Source: Sorex araneus (lineage: Eukaryota > Chordata > Mammalia > Eulipotyphla > Soricidae). From it: 64,000 nucleotides of DNA. Below the pieces are notes generated by a model. That model searched no databases and was not told the origin of the DNA. It saw only the letters and a list, made by a program, of their open reading frames with translations. Positions 20,368-31,300 of the stretch are shown here, one piece after another. The first letter of the stretch is position 1, and every line of letters begins with the position of its first letter. The translations under genes were made by a program, and so were the position numbers. The DNA is taken from the NCBI RefSeq assembly GCF_027595985.1, contig NC_073305.1, positions 181,479,449 to 181,543,448 of the forward strand, given 5' to 3'.

Positions 20368-20612
20368 GGCTGGAGCGATAGCACAGCGGTTGGACGTTCG
20401 CCTTTCACTTGGCCAACTCATGTTCGACTTCTCTGCCCCTCTCGGAGAGCCCGGCAAGCTATCAAGAGTATGGAGCCCGCACGGCAGAGCCTGGCAGGCT
20501 ACCTGTGCGTATTGGATATGCCAAAAACAGAAACAATAAGACTCTCAATGAGAGACGTTACTGGTGCTCGCTGAGCAAATTGATGAGCAACAGGATGACA
20601 GTGACAGTGATA
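20365..20612 (+). mobile_element. RTE-tailed SINE, subfamily A, inserted in a TA tract
   Basis: Complete from GTGGGCTGGAGCGATAGC to GACAGTGACAGTGATA. Subfamily A marks are GGTTGGACGTTCGCCTTTCA in the head, TCTGCCCCTCTCGG in the linker and CTCAATGAGAGACGTTACTG near the end. TA-dinucleotide sequence lies on both sides, so the TSD cannot be delimited. Confidence 0.88.
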
Positions 20613-20662
20613 TATCTGTATATATAATATATTATATATATATTATATATAATATATATATA

Positions 20663-21013
20663 TCTCACTAAACCACAGGCTTTGCTGTTCTTTACTACAC
20701 TCCTCTACTCTGCCAGCTCAGTTATCAAAGGGAGCACAGGAACCTGTGATTTAAGGCTTGGTTGGCTAAAAATGATCCCAATAAAAATATCTTCATCTGA
20801 CTTCAAATAGGAACCAAATGCTTCCCCCTGGCTATGCTGTGAGCATTGGGGAAAACTTTGATAAAAGTCCATCTTATTGTCCCAGGAATGCCATCTCCAC
20901 GGCCACCTTCCTTGTCCAATTACCTATACATGCTTGGGATGACTTATGTGGAGTTTTGGTCTGATGATTCCATCTCAAATTCCATTGACTTATCTGTTTA
21001 ATTAAAAACAAGG
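20663..21013. other. Unique DNA
   Basis: Nothing recognised. Confidence 0.5.
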
Positions 21014-21108
21014 GGACTGGGGACGTGGCTCAGCAGAGCCCTTACCTTCCTTGTGTCTGGCTCTGAGTTAAATCTCTGGCATATATGCCTTCTCCCAAGC
21101 TAAAAATA
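21014..21108 (+). mobile_element. tRNA-derived SINE head, ID-like
   Basis: GGGGACTGGGGACGTGGCTC followed by AGCAGAGCCC and GAGTTAAATCTCTGGCA follow a tRNA(Ala)-type layout more than the SOR head does. No 3' module and no clear tail. Confidence 0.4.
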
Positions 21109-21194
21109 ATAACTCACGTGCACTTAAAAGATTGAACTTCTCACATTCTGCTCTGTGTTTATGAATTCAAAGGGTAGATTATAAATCATTTTCT

Positions 21195-21362
21195 GTTCCT
21201 GGTTTTGGGCCCACACCCAGCAATGCCCAGGGGTTACTCTTGCCTCTGCACTCAAGAATCACTCTTGGAGGTGCTCTGGGGACCATATGGGATGCCAGGA
21301 ATTGAACCCAGGTCAGCCGTGTGCCAGGCAAATGCCCTACTCACTATACTATCACTCCAGCC
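21195..21362 (-). mobile_element. SOR SINE, middle-aged
   Basis: TTTTGGGCCCACACCCAGCA to ATACTATCACTCCAGCC, full length. Confidence 0.82.
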
Positions 21363-21404
21363 TGCTTAAACATCTTTTATATATAAACATTTTTTTAATT
21401 GGAG

Positions 21405-21558
21405 AAGGAGGACTTGAACTACACCTGGCTTCCTCCTGGCTCTATGCTCAGGGGCCACTCCTGGCAGGGCTCAAAGAGTGCATAAGTGGTGCCAGGGATA
21501 GAACCGGGGCCAGCCACATGCGAGGCAAGCACCTGACCTCTCTATTATCTCCCCACCC
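21405..21558 (-). mobile_element. SOR-type SINE, old
   Basis: CTGGCTCTATGCTCAGGGGC, GCCAGGGATAGAACCGGGGC, CTATTATCTCCCCACCC; the 3' terminal module is eroded. Confidence 0.65.
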
Positions 21559-22138
21559 TTAAATGAAGTTTTTAATGTTATGAGAACCCCTAATGCCTTC
21601 TGCTCTATCCAGTGGGCTTTGTTGCTGGAATTTTACTCATACTACCTTAGCCTAAATAAATATCAGACTCAAAGCTGTGTCCTTTGCCCCCCTAAGCCAC
21701 ATTGTCCAATTTTATTAGGTTATATCTGCATGAGTCATTCAGGACAAATCCGAGAGTCATAGATAATTGGATTTTAAGAATAAATAAAATGTGCACTTAA
21801 CTATAGGCTCTTTCTCAGTTCCAAGAAAACCCACGCTGACACTATGCTAGGAGCTAAAAATGGGTTTTACAGAGAGGGAGCAAGGCCCCTGTCATTCCAT
21901 CTGGGGACAGTGCTGCTGTATTAAATGGCACCTGCGTCTCTCTGATACAGACTGTGTTTACTCAGGGGACAGGGGACATGGAGCTCCTGACAGCCCTAGA
22001 ACAAACAGCATTTCCCTCCTCACAGCGGGAACCTTTGCACACCTGTCTCTCCTGGAAAGCTTTCAATGGGTTGTTTTCTCAGCTCCACCTATAGTTTCAT
22101 TAGCCCCAGAAACAACCTACTCTGTGTGAACTGTGCTA
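21559..22138. other. Unique DNA
   Basis: Nothing recognised; short open frames only. Confidence 0.5.
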
Positions 22139-22230
22139 GGGGAGAGAGGAGAGAGGAGAGAAGAGAGGAGAGAGAGTAGAGGGGGAAGACAGAGACAGAC
22201 AGAGACAGAAACAGAGACGGAGAGTGACAA
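22139..22230. repeat. Purine-rich GA/GACA tract
   Basis: GGAGAGA units grade into GACAGA units. It resembles the L1 3'-UTR purine tract, but no L1 ends flank it. Confidence 0.8.
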
Positions 22231-22410
22231 AGAGAATTATACACCGGGTTAATTTCTTAGGGGTTTTTCCTATGTCCAACACAAATGTGCAAATTCATCA
22301 TTATAAAATAGTATATGAGACAGTGGTGGAAAATTGCAGTGAAAAGAGGCCCTAACTGAGCCCAGAAGGAGCATGGAAAGGGGATAGGGGAAGCTTCCCA
22401 GAAACAGTCT

Positions 22411-22435
22411 TACACACACACACACACACACACAC
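22411..22435. repeat. Short CA repeat
   Basis: 12 CA units. Confidence 0.9.
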
Positions 22436-22589
22436 TATTCAAAAAGTAGGAGTGAGATGGAAGGAAATTCATTCTCTACAAAGAACATAGCAATGAAATT
22501 GACTTGGAAGCCAAGGACTTTTTTCCTTTCAAAAAAATTAGCTTTATATGGAGAAATTTACTCAGAGGAATATGAGGGGGAGAAGGGGG

Positions 22590-22870
22590 AGAGAGAGCCT
22601 CGGGCGCACTGCTGGGGTGTGTACCTACCTAAACCGCAGAGCCAACAGCACTGCAAGCACGACACCTAAAAGGCAACCAAACTTTAAAATGTGCCTGTTA
22701 AAGAGACAGGCTTCAGGGTGAGAGGGAACCAGGGGACACGGGGTGGGGGGTGGGGGTAGAGGGTAGGGAGGGAAGATGGGCCTGGTGGGGGACTGGTGTT
22801 GTTGGGAAATTGTCTGCCTGAAACTATTAGGAACAACTTTGTAAATTACTGTGCCTAAATATACATATAT
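22590..22870 (+). mobile_element. Older L1 3' UTR
   Basis: CTTAAAGAGACAGGCTTCAGG-like and GGACTGGTGTTGTTGGGAAA blocks match the divergent copy at 56.63 kb better than the young copies. An imperfect ~30-bp direct repeat (AAATTTACTCAGAGGAATAT near 22555, AATTTTACTTAGAGGAAATA near 22911) flanks it and could be a decayed TSD. Confidence 0.55.
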
Positions 22871-22982
22871 GTGTGTATAGACATATGTACATTTATTTAC
22901 TTATTTTGAAAATTTTACTTAGAGGAAATATGAAGGGAGAGGGGAAAGATGTTCGAGAGACAACATGGGCCTCTCTAGAGGG

Positions 22983-23008
22983 ATAAGAATATATATATAT
23001 ATTCTTAT
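22983..23008. repeat. 26-bp perfect AT palindrome
   Basis: ATAAGAAT, ten bases of alternating AT, then ATTCTTAT; it reads the same on both strands. A related TATATAAGAGTATATA stretch follows. Confidence 0.9.
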
Positions 23009-23100
23009 ATATATATAAGAGTATATATCTCAGATCTAGATGCAGGCCAATCTCCAAGGTGGAGAATGTGCAAAAATTTTTTCTTAAAGTCTTTGTAAGT

Positions 23101-23277
23101 CTTGGGGCCAGAGCAATAGTACAGTGGGTAGGGTATTTTCCTGGCACACTGCCGAACCCAGGTTCCATCCCCGGCATCCCATATGGTCCCCTGAGGGTCA
23201 CTAGGAGTAATTCCTGCATGTAGAGCCAGCAGTAACCCCTCAGCATCACCGGGTGTGGCCCAAAAGTAAAGCAAAAC
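23101..23277 (+). mobile_element. SOR SINE with 14-bp TSD
   Basis: GGGGCCAGAGCAATAGTACA head; the B box is mutated to GGTTCCATCCCC. TSD AAGTCTTTGTAAGT at 23087-23100 and 23278-23291. Confidence 0.92.
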
Positions 23278-23291
23278 AAGTCTTTGTAAGT

Positions 23292-23689
23292 GTTCTGGGT
23301 AGAATACTGGACTAGTACACGAAGTTGAATATTGCTAGAACACAAATTATGAGTCCAGCAAGGACTGAGAGATTAGGCACAAAGAGATAAACAGGAATCA
23401 AATTGGGAAGTCTTGCATGCCACGCCATTGGGATAAGACTGTTATGAGAAGCTATTCAACCCAATGTAATGAAAACTAATTATCAAAGCCTCACAAGAGC
23501 TGATCCGAGAGACTTTCATACGCAGGCAGGATATTAAAAACTACTTTCACTCCAAAGACCTTTGACTAATTCTCATCTCTGTAATGTCTGTTCCTTCATT
23601 GTCACATTGTCATGACTTAGGCGTCACAGCAACTTTTTTTTCAGGGTGCAAGAAATATAAACCATTTTCTTATTTTAAATAAACTTTAA
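23292..23689. other. Unique DNA
   Basis: Nothing recognised. Confidence 0.5.
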
Positions 23690-24155
23690 ACAACAGAATG
23701 GAGGCCTAACACCCAAGAATAACAGAAATAAGTACCAGATTTGCTCCATGGCTTGGAGACTAGCCTCACATTCTGGGGGAAAGGGCACTCAGACAGAGAA
23801 GGGAATACCAAGCAAAAATGTGGTGGGAGGACCCGTTCGGGATGGGAGAGGCGTGCACGGAGCAGACTATAGACCGAACACATTGGCCACCCAAGACCTC
23901 CATTACTAACCACAATGCCCAAAGGGAGAGAGGGAGCAGAGGGGAATGCCCTGCCAATAAGGCATGGTGGGGAAGGGAATGGGGTGGGAGGGGGTGGGAG
24001 GGATGATGGGGTCATCAGTGGAGAACGGGCACTGGTGGAGGGATAGATACTCAAGTTGTATATGACTGAAACACAGCACGAGAATATGTAAACCTGTATC
24101 TGTACCCCCACGGTGAATCATTAATAAAAAATTAAAATAAAATAAAATAAAACTA
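23690..24155 (+). mobile_element. L1 3' UTR
   Basis: A long 3' UTR copy: CCTAACACCCAAGAATAACA, TAGCCTCACATTCTGGGGG, AATGCCCTGCCAATAAGGC, CACTGGTGGAGGGATAG, GGTGAATCATTAATAAAA and an A-rich tail of AAAAT repeats. It starts within the 3' UTR. Confidence 0.85.
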
Positions 24156-24380
24156 ATTTATCTTAAAAGCAAAACAGCCAAAAATTCTGCTTAAAGCTCT
24201 GCTTTCTGAGCTGCAAAGATCATGACATACTTAGTAAGCAGGATGGGGGACTTTTCAAATTCGAGAGGCTGAAATCTGCTTGGATGTCACTCAGATATCC
24301 AGAGGCAAAGCTCACACTCACTGAGGAAACTCAGGGCTCGCCTGAGGCCTTCTATGGACCAGTCCCTGAACTGGCGAGTT

Positions 24381-24540
24381 GGGGCTGGAGTGATGGCACA
24401 GTGAGTAGGGCGCTTGCCTTGCACACAACCAACCCAGTTCAGTCCTGAGCACTCAATATGCACTCCCGAGATCCCTGAGTGCAGAGCCGGGAGTAAGCCC
24501 TGAGCACTGCTGCGTGCAGCCCAAAAACAGAAACAGAATT
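24381..24540 (+). mobile_element. SOR SINE
   Basis: GGGGCTGGAGTGATGGCACA head; the CATATGGTCC block is altered; AGCACTGCTGCGTGCAGCCC end. Confidence 0.8.
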
Positions 24541-24619
24541 TGTAAGTTACCCCTCCCCAGCTTGTCCTTCCCTCCCTGTTCTCTCTCTAGCTCTACCCAC
24601 AAGTTAAACCAGGCCCATG

Positions 24620-25355
24620 AACAAATTTGGATTTTCCTCCCTTTGTCCCTCAGAGCATACAGCCCAGCAACATCATTTCTTGGTATTGATCCCCCAAACA
24701 CAAAAACATGAATTTAGACAGATATATGCAGACCTGTGTTCATCACTGCACAAAACAGTGCACCCAAGTGCCCAACTCCAAATGAATGGATCAAGAAGAT
24801 GAGGTGTTGGGGGCTGGCGCGATAGCACAGAGGGTAGGGCGTTTGCATGCACGCAGCCGACCTGGGTTTGATTCCCAGCATCCCATATGGTCCCCGAGTA
24901 CTGCCAGGAGTAATTCCTGAGTGTAGAGCCAGGAGTCACCCCTGAGCATCACTGGGTGTGACCCAAAAAGAAAAAAAAAAAGACGAGGTGTATATAGACA
25001 GCACGGAATACTCTGCAGCGCTAAGAAAGAACCAAATCATGCCATTCACAGCAACACAGATAACGCTGGAGGCATGCTGGTGAAGTCAGTCGGAAGAAAA
25101 GGGACAGAGACAGACAATCTCTCCTATGTGGGACTCAGAGAGACACAGCAATGCAGCAACAGAAACCCAAAGTCTCCGTAACAGGAGACTCAGGCACAAT
25201 TGAGTTGGGGGCTGTGTGAAGAGACAACGCATGAGAGAGAGGGATGGGAGACGGTACACAGGTGATGGGTGTGATGTCGAAATTACGTCCGAGAGAGACC
25301 ACTATTGGTAGTATTGTAAGTCAAAATAAATAAATAAAATTTATTTTTAAAAAAA
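24620..25355 (+). mobile_element. L1 3' end, older subfamily, interrupted by a SOR SINE
   Basis: ORF2-end sequence runs from about 24620 (TTTCTTGGTATTGATCCCCC, GTGTTCATCACTGCACAAAA) into the SINE at 24808-24980. It resumes with ACGGAATACTCTGCAGCGC and GACAGACAATCTCTCCTATG and ends in AATAAATAAATAAAA. Confidence 0.8.
24808..24980 (+). mobile_element. SOR SINE inserted in an L1, with TSD
   Basis: GGGCTGGCGCGATAGCACAG to GTGTGACCCAAAAAGAAAAA. TSD AGATGAGGTGT at 24797-24807, and with one change at 24981-24991. L1 sequence resumes at once on the right. Confidence 0.92.
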
Positions 25356-25489
25356 TCAAGGTCCCTTCACATGGACAAAGGCGAGCTGGACGCCTTGGTT
25401 TCTGCTTTCCTAAAGGCCAGGACGGTCGTGGCCAAGACAGAATAGGGTGTCAAGATGCTTTGCACAAGGCCACCCTCAGTTTCAGCACC

Positions 25490-25575
25490 ACGAGGAGGGA
25501 CCCCTGAGCACGGAGGCAGGAGGGGCCCTTGAGCACTGCTTGAGAAGTGGCCCCAAGGCCCCCCAAAATAAACAA
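25490..25575 (+). mobile_element. SOR-type SINE, 3' half only
   Basis: CACGAGGAGGGACCCCTGAG, AGCACTGCTTGAGAAGTGGC, then CCCAAAATAAACAAAT. The head is missing. Confidence 0.5.
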
Positions 25576-26081
25576 ATACAAGTCGGGATGCGCAGCTGTC
25601 CTGCACTTGCAGGCACAGGCTCAGCTTGGTCTGTGCCGTCCTCACACGCCTCAACAGCGGCTTCTCCCCCACGCCAGACACCAGGCCGCCGGCCTCTGGC
25701 CAGTCCCGACAGCATCTGCCCGGCCCTCCTGCCCGGCCCTTGCGCGGACAGAGCGCCCCGCGCCTTCTGCAGAAACAAGAACCTGAGCAGCGCGGCCGGG
25801 CCGAGAGTCTGGGCTGTCATTCATGCATTCCAGGAAACGGCAGCTGCATTACAGGATTACGTTGAATAAACATGAACCCTGCCGCATTCCTCAGAAAGTA
25901 AATGGGTAATTTTTGAAAACACGAGGAACGCCCCCTCCCCCCACCTCCAGCAGAGAGTTGGAAGGATCCCCCCAGAGGGACTGTCCGGGAGAAACGGGCC
26001 TCCCAACCCTGCGCTCATCCGTGGCTTCTCCAGGGCTTTCTCGAGCACATTTCCTAGCAATGGGCTCCGTAACCTTCTGTA
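25576..26081. other. GC-rich unique DNA
   Basis: CpGs cluster at 25670-25800 (CCCCGCGCC, GCGCGGCCGGGCC). Too short for a confident CpG island, and no transcript signal was seen. Confidence 0.5.
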
Positions 26082-26240
26082 TTGTGTGAATGTAAGTGTG
26101 TGTACGTGTGTCTGTGCATATGCACATTTGTGTAAATGGATACAGTACCTATGGGTGTTGAGTGTGCGGCGTGTGTGTATACAGTGTGTTCACATGTATG
26201 TGTGTGTCTGTGGGTATGGTTTGCACATGTGTGTGGTATT
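26082..26240. repeat. Degenerate TG-rich microsatellite
   Basis: Repeated GTGTGT/GTGTGC motifs interspersed with unique bases over ~160 bp. Confidence 0.75.
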
Positions 26241-26429
26241 TGGGATCAAGCCCAGTGTGTTACACACGAGTATCGTATGTTCCACCCCTGGACCCACATC
26301 CCTAGCCCCTGTCTGCTCTTCTCTACTACTTGGAATAATTGAGTCTAGAATCCTTTGCTTTTCTCTCTTCTCTAAGCCTGAAGCTTCAATAGAGGAGTTT
26401 GAAGCATCATTTCATTACTTTACTTATAT

Positions 26430-26665
26430 AAGAACAATAGCACAGCGGGTAGGGCATTTGCCTTACACATGGCCGACCCTTCATCCTGCTTGGAGAGCCC
26501 AGCAAGCTACCGAGAGTATCCTGCCCACATGGCAGAGCCTGGCAAGCTACCCGTGGCGTATTCGATATGCCAAAATCAGTAACAACAAGTTTCACAATGG
26601 AGACGTTACTGGTGTCCACTCGAGCAAAACGATGAACAACAGGGTGACAATGCTACAGTGCTACA
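26430..26665 (+). mobile_element. RTE-tailed SINE, subfamily B
   Basis: The head is AATAGCACAGCGGGTAGGGC. The B box is degraded, with GACCCTTCATCC in place of the GTTCGATTCC stretch. The body and CACAATGGAGACGTTACTGG are intact. The tail is an octamer repeat (CTACAGTG, about three units). Confidence 0.85.
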
Positions 26666-26689
26666 GTGCTATATATTTTTTAAATTTTT

Positions 26690-26842
26690 GGTCCTTTAGG
26701 ATCAGGCCCACATTAGCAGTGCGGGGGGGGGGGGGCTGCACGAGGCACAATGTTCAGGGTCCCGCGTGGAGTTTCGAATCAAACCTTGGGCTGTCACAGG
26801 CACCGCACATGCTTGAGTCCTTTGGGCCATCTAACCTGGCCT
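26690..26842 (-). mobile_element. SOR-type SINE, very old, with a G run
   Basis: AGGCCCACATTAGCAGTGC, TCGAATCAAACCTTGGGCTG, CCATCTAACCTGGCC. A run of 13 G (about 26721-26733) disrupts the 3' module. Confidence 0.5.
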
Positions 26843-26867
26843 CTGCTTTTTTTTTTTTTAATTTGGT

Positions 26868-27022
26868 TGGGACCAGACAGTTTGTATAGAGATTAAGGCA
26901 CTGGCATTGCGTGGTGCTGACCCCAATTGTTTGCTCCCCGGTACTCCCAGGAGCGACCCCTCCCTGCAAGCACAGAGCCAGGAATAGTCCCTAGCATTGC
27001 CAGGTGGAGCCAAAACCAACAA
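26868..27022 (+). mobile_element. SOR-type SINE, very old
   Basis: GACCAGACAGTTTGTATAGA head, CTCCCAGGAGCGACCCCTCC and CACAGAGCCAGGAATAGTCC; the tail is CCAAAACCAACAAAAT. Confidence 0.6.
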
Positions 27023-27961
27023 AATTAACTAATTTTCTAAAATGTTGTTAGGATGTCATGGATATGAAGAAAATGCACACCCTAAAATCATATAGCCTAA
27101 TTCTTTTTTTATGTATTTTTTTGCCTGTGACAGCTTCATCATCCTGAAATAACAAACATGTCCACCACTCTGAAACTTTCCTCCTGTCGCTGGGAATTTC
27201 TTCCCCTTGGCTCTGAGCTCCCCGACTCCCTTCCCCAGGCAGCTTGCATGTGGAACCCTACAGAAGAAACCAACAAAAGATTTCCTTTTAAAAAGTGTTC
27301 TTGTCTAATGTTTTTGAAAAGTTGCTGATGTAAACCTCCTGAAGCTCTAAACTTACTTGCTAATCCATGTGAAACAGAGTGATCTGCTTTGATTGTCTGG
27401 CACACTCCTCACACTAAGAAATAAATAACATACAAGAAAATTGCCAGACAGCCAGGAACATACCGGCCTTGTTTTAATAAGCCTATGGAAGAGAAGTATT
27501 TGCTCTGCTTACAGCCACACAAAGCATTCTTTCCTATGGAAAAGGGGGTGCCAGCTCATTGAAATGGTCCAAGTTTTTGTTAAAAAGTGAGAAAAGCACA
27601 TGGTTAAAGAAAATATCCACTTAGGTAAAAAGAAGTCAACCCCATTTCACCAGAGTGGAAATATCCACAGACTTGTCAATTACTGAGTAACTTCTCCATC
27701 AATACTTAACAAATGAACTGGCAACTGCAACTTGGAAAAAGAAAAACAAATGTTCAGTGTTTCTTCTTTGTTTGGATTGCACTTGAATCTGGGGAGAAAA
27801 TGCCTTCTTTTTTAGTGATGGGAAACGTCAGGGAAAGTTCTGAAGATCTGGAGCACCTTGCGGGAACTATGTGCGCCTAGAGTCACAGACTTCAACTCCT
27901 GCTGGTGTGATGGGAAGGTTCACCTGAAGAACCACCAGGGTCCCCTCAAGATCTAATAAAT
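27023..27961. other. Repeat-free unique DNA
   Basis: 940 bp without recognised repeats, ending at the L1 TSD; candidate conserved non-coding region only by its lack of insertions. Confidence 0.5.
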
Positions 27962-27971
27962 TGTGTGGCCA

Positions 27972-28542
27972 ATGGAATACTATGCAGCTGTTAGGAAAGA
28001 TGAAGTCATGAAATTTGCTTATAAGTGGATGGACATGGAGAGTATCATGCTAAGTGAAATGAGTCAGAAAGAGAGGGACAGACATAGAAGGACTGCACTC
28101 ATTTGTGGAATGTAAAATAACATAATATGAGACTGACACCCAAGGACAGTAGACACAAGGGCCAGGAATATTGTCCCATAGTTGGAAGCCTGCCTCATGA
28201 GCTGGCGGGAGAAGGCAGCTAGAATAGAGAAGGGATCGCTAAGACAATGATGGCTGGAGGGATCATTTGGGATGGGAGATGTGTGCTGAAATTAGATAAA
28301 GGACCATGCGTGATAGCCTCTCAGCATCTGTATTGCAGACCATAATGCCCAAAAGCATGGGGAAAATTGCCTGCCATGGAGGCAGAGGGAGGCTTGAAAA
28401 GGGAGGGTATACTGGGGACATGGGTCGTGGAGAATGTGCACTGGTGGAGAGGTGGGTGTTTGATCATTATATGACTGAAACTCAAACATGAAAGCTTATA
28501 ACTGTTATCTCATGGTGATTCAATAAAATAATGATAATAAAG
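27972..28542 (+). mobile_element. L1 3' end with TSD
   Basis: Starts exactly at ATGGAATACTATGCAGCTG (end of ORF2). It continues through AAGTGAAATGAGTCAGAAAG, GGTATACTGGGGACATGGG and TTTGATCATTATATGACTG to GTGATTCAATAAAATAATG. TSD TGTGTGGCCA at 27962-27971 and 28543-28552. One of the cleanest L1 copies here. Confidence 0.92.
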
Positions 28543-28621
28543 TGTGTGGCCATTCCAAGACTTTGTCCGGTGTCCAGTAAAGAGCTTGACAGAGTTAAAT
28601 TTACTTTGAAGTGAACCTTTA

Positions 28622-28772
28622 CCTTTTGGGGGAGGGAGGAAGCATGTACCTGCATGCTCAGGGGCTACTCACCATCAGTACTCAATGTTCCTCCCTGCAA
28701 CGCTGGGGATCGAACCCGGAACTCCTGCCTGCAAAGCACGGTCCCCTTCCCTCTACCACTGTCTCGATTTTC
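28622..28772 (-). mobile_element. SOR-type SINE, old
   Basis: GCTGGGGATCGAACCCGG is a good B-box complement; the CTACCACTGTCTCGATTTTC head is diverged. Confidence 0.6.
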
Positions 28773-30154
28773 CCAACCACCCCTCACACCTGACCCCGTA
28801 GCAGGCCCACATACTTCATTTTATATTGCTTGTCACCATTAATTGGCTAATGGAGTGTTCAACATATATTTCCATAGAAGAAAAGGTGTGCAAACTGTTG
28901 CATCTCACCCTGGGGACATTAAGTGCTTGTATGAGTGTTTACCAAGTTGTTGTTGCAAGTTAAGCCTTCTGTGTTCATGTTTTGTCAGTCGAAACAGGTT
29001 GGCTTCTACATTACATCCCATCCAACCTGGTGTGCTCCTACCAGGATATCAGTGCTGTAGAGTTTGGAGATGTTGCTCCAGAAAATCCAGAATGTTTCCC
29101 TGGACGGTTGGCCAGAGGCATGAGGCAGCTTTGGAGTGTGGGAGCATCTACGGGGCTCTTTTATAGGGTGGGAGCAGTCCTGCCCCCACTTCGAGATCAC
29201 CCCCAAGGTCTCAGCCAGGAGTAGGTGTCTAAGAAACTTTTGTGGCTAGTCGATATCTTCTGAGATGTTATTTGTGAGTTTCTGCACCAGAGCTGGAAGA
29301 TGAGCTTACGTGGCAGCAGTCGCGGGATGTGGGTCCCAGCCTTATCTAGGTCCAATTTGTTCCCCAGAACCTGATACTGACCTCTCTCCCAGACCCATCC
29401 GGGTTTCTCAGGACCTGCCACTCTTCGTATCAGCTTCTCACATCTGAGCGCGCTTGGCAGATGCCCTTCTCATAGTGAGCCTCTCTCCACCCTCCGTGGT
29501 GGAGGGGCTCTCCTGAGTCCAACCCCGACCAGCAGGGACCCCCACCCCCAGTTCCATGAGGCCACGAGTGACAAGCCGGGACTCCCATGACGCAGGCCAG
29601 CGCCTTCCAGACCAGTCGGGCACAGCTGCGCTGGACACATTTCCGCGCCAACGTAAAAATCCCATCAGACACAGCGTTTACACAGGTCCCCCCTTCTAAA
29701 TAGAAGCTGTCACCGTGAAGATCACAGAAGCACTGGCACTGGGGAAATGCCGTTCTCAGCAGAGCAAGGTCTTAATCGGAGTGGGCAGTAGGTGAAATTG
29801 CTCATCGAGTCATTCTCCAGAGGACGCCTGCGATGATTTGAGCAAAGCACCCAAAGGGACCTCACCCCACCCCACCCCCACCCATGGGAGCTAAACGCGC
29901 GCAGTGGGACAGCTGGCGACGGCCCGTCCTCTCCTTAGCAGTATGAAAGGTGACTAAAGCTCCATCCAAGCAGACTGTCTCCCATTGCTTTTTTTTTTTT
30001 CTGCAACTGCATTTTTTTTTTTACCACTTTGCGGTTTAGGTCATCAGAAAGCGGCCAGCACTGCTTATCTGGGAACTCAAATTCTCCTGCAACACAATGA
30101 ACCCCTGAAAGCAATGGAGGCTTTGCCAAGTGGCTAGAGCTGAAGCTCTTTGAT
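28773..30154. other. Repeat-free unique DNA, GC-rich centre
   Basis: 1.38 kb. The 29.4-29.65 kb part is GC-rich with short open frames on both strands (up to 107 codons); no family match. Confidence 0.5.
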
Positions 30155-30420
30155 GTCCTCCAGACAGAGGTTCCCCCTTTACCCCTTGATCTTTGTCTAT
30201 GCCCCCCAGCCCTGCCCTGGTTCCACCCTTCCACTCTTCCCATTGAAATCCCAGCTCCTCTTCCAGGCCCAGCTCAAATTGCACCCCGATTGTCAGCAAT
30301 CTTTCTCACAGCCCTGGAGTCTGATAGCGTGGAGTCCCCACACCACAAATCAGGCTCCTGGCAGGTATTGCTTTCCTCATGAGATCAAAGTGTTCTCTCT
30401 AATCTCCTTGGAATTCTGAA
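30155..30420 (+). mobile_element. L2-like relic
   Basis: GAAATCCCAGCTCCTCTTCC and AGGCCCAGCTCAAATTGCAC match what I know of the L2 LINE 3' region. Ancient and diverged. Confidence 0.5.
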
Positions 30421-30556
30421 ATCTCTTAGCATCCCACCCTCTGACTCTATCACTACATAGAGCACTTGGGAAATGGTTTCGATTGAATTAGAATATTCAT
30501 AAATGAGGAGTTTCATGACATACAAGCTGGTTTTTAAATACAACAAAAGTTTGGTT

Positions 30557-30730
30557 TGGGGTTGGAATGATAGGACAACAGATAGGGCATTTGCCTTGCA
30601 TGCAGTTTGACCTGGGTTCAATTCCCAGCATCCCATATGGTTCCCAGAGCACTGCCAGGAGTAACTCCTGAGTTCAGAGCCAGGAGTAACCCCTGAGCAT
30701 TGCAGGATGTGTCTCAAAAAAGCAAAAAAT
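30557..30730 (+). mobile_element. SOR SINE
   Basis: GGGTTGGAATGATAGGACAA head, CTGGGTTCAATTCCCAGCAT and ATGTGTCTCAAAAAAGCAAA; no TSD found. Confidence 0.85.
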
Positions 30731-31024
30731 ATTAGTCTGGATTGATTATGTTGTAGATGGAGGGGAAATCTGACTACGGTCCTGAGGAAGCCAGGTCTGA
30801 AGATCAAGTTCAGGACCTGAGAGGCATCCCAGAAAATAGAAAACTCAGAGGAGAAAACGAGCCACTGTAGGGAATGGTTCAAGGTACCTTTGTGCTGAAT
30901 TTGTGCTGAAATATCTGCAGAGACTTGTATGCGCGACCAAGGACATGCAAACGGTGAAAGTTGAGCCTTACAGTGACCGTACAGGGCTGGAAAGTGATTC
31001 CTACAGACTATCGTATTTCCACTT

Positions 31025-31300
31025 CGGAGCTTGTACAGATCTGCTCATTCCCTCCACCTAGGCACGCCCCCTCATCTATATCTCTGTCTAAGCCAGCACT
31101 TCCACTTGTGTTGCTATTCCTCCAAAGTGCACCATCATGCCTAAAACCAACAACAGTCTCCGTTACAATAAATTCACTTTCCTCTAAGCCTAACTTAGCT
31201 GCAGGTCAAGGTTATATGCTCAGTATCCCCAGTTGTGCTCACAGAGAGTACACTCAGTGAATTCCGGAAGAACACAGAAGAATGAATGAATGAATTGGTG
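31025..31300 (+). mobile_element. Possible old MIR/L2-type relic
   Basis: Ends with AATGAATGAATGAATTGGTG after a decayed GTACACTCAGTGAA, like the 3' terminus of ancient L2/MIR-age repeats. No firmer match can be read. Confidence 0.3.

Noticed and set aside
25670..25800. CpG island or promoter
   Set aside because: High CpG for only ~130 bp, with no TATA, initiator or exon evidence.
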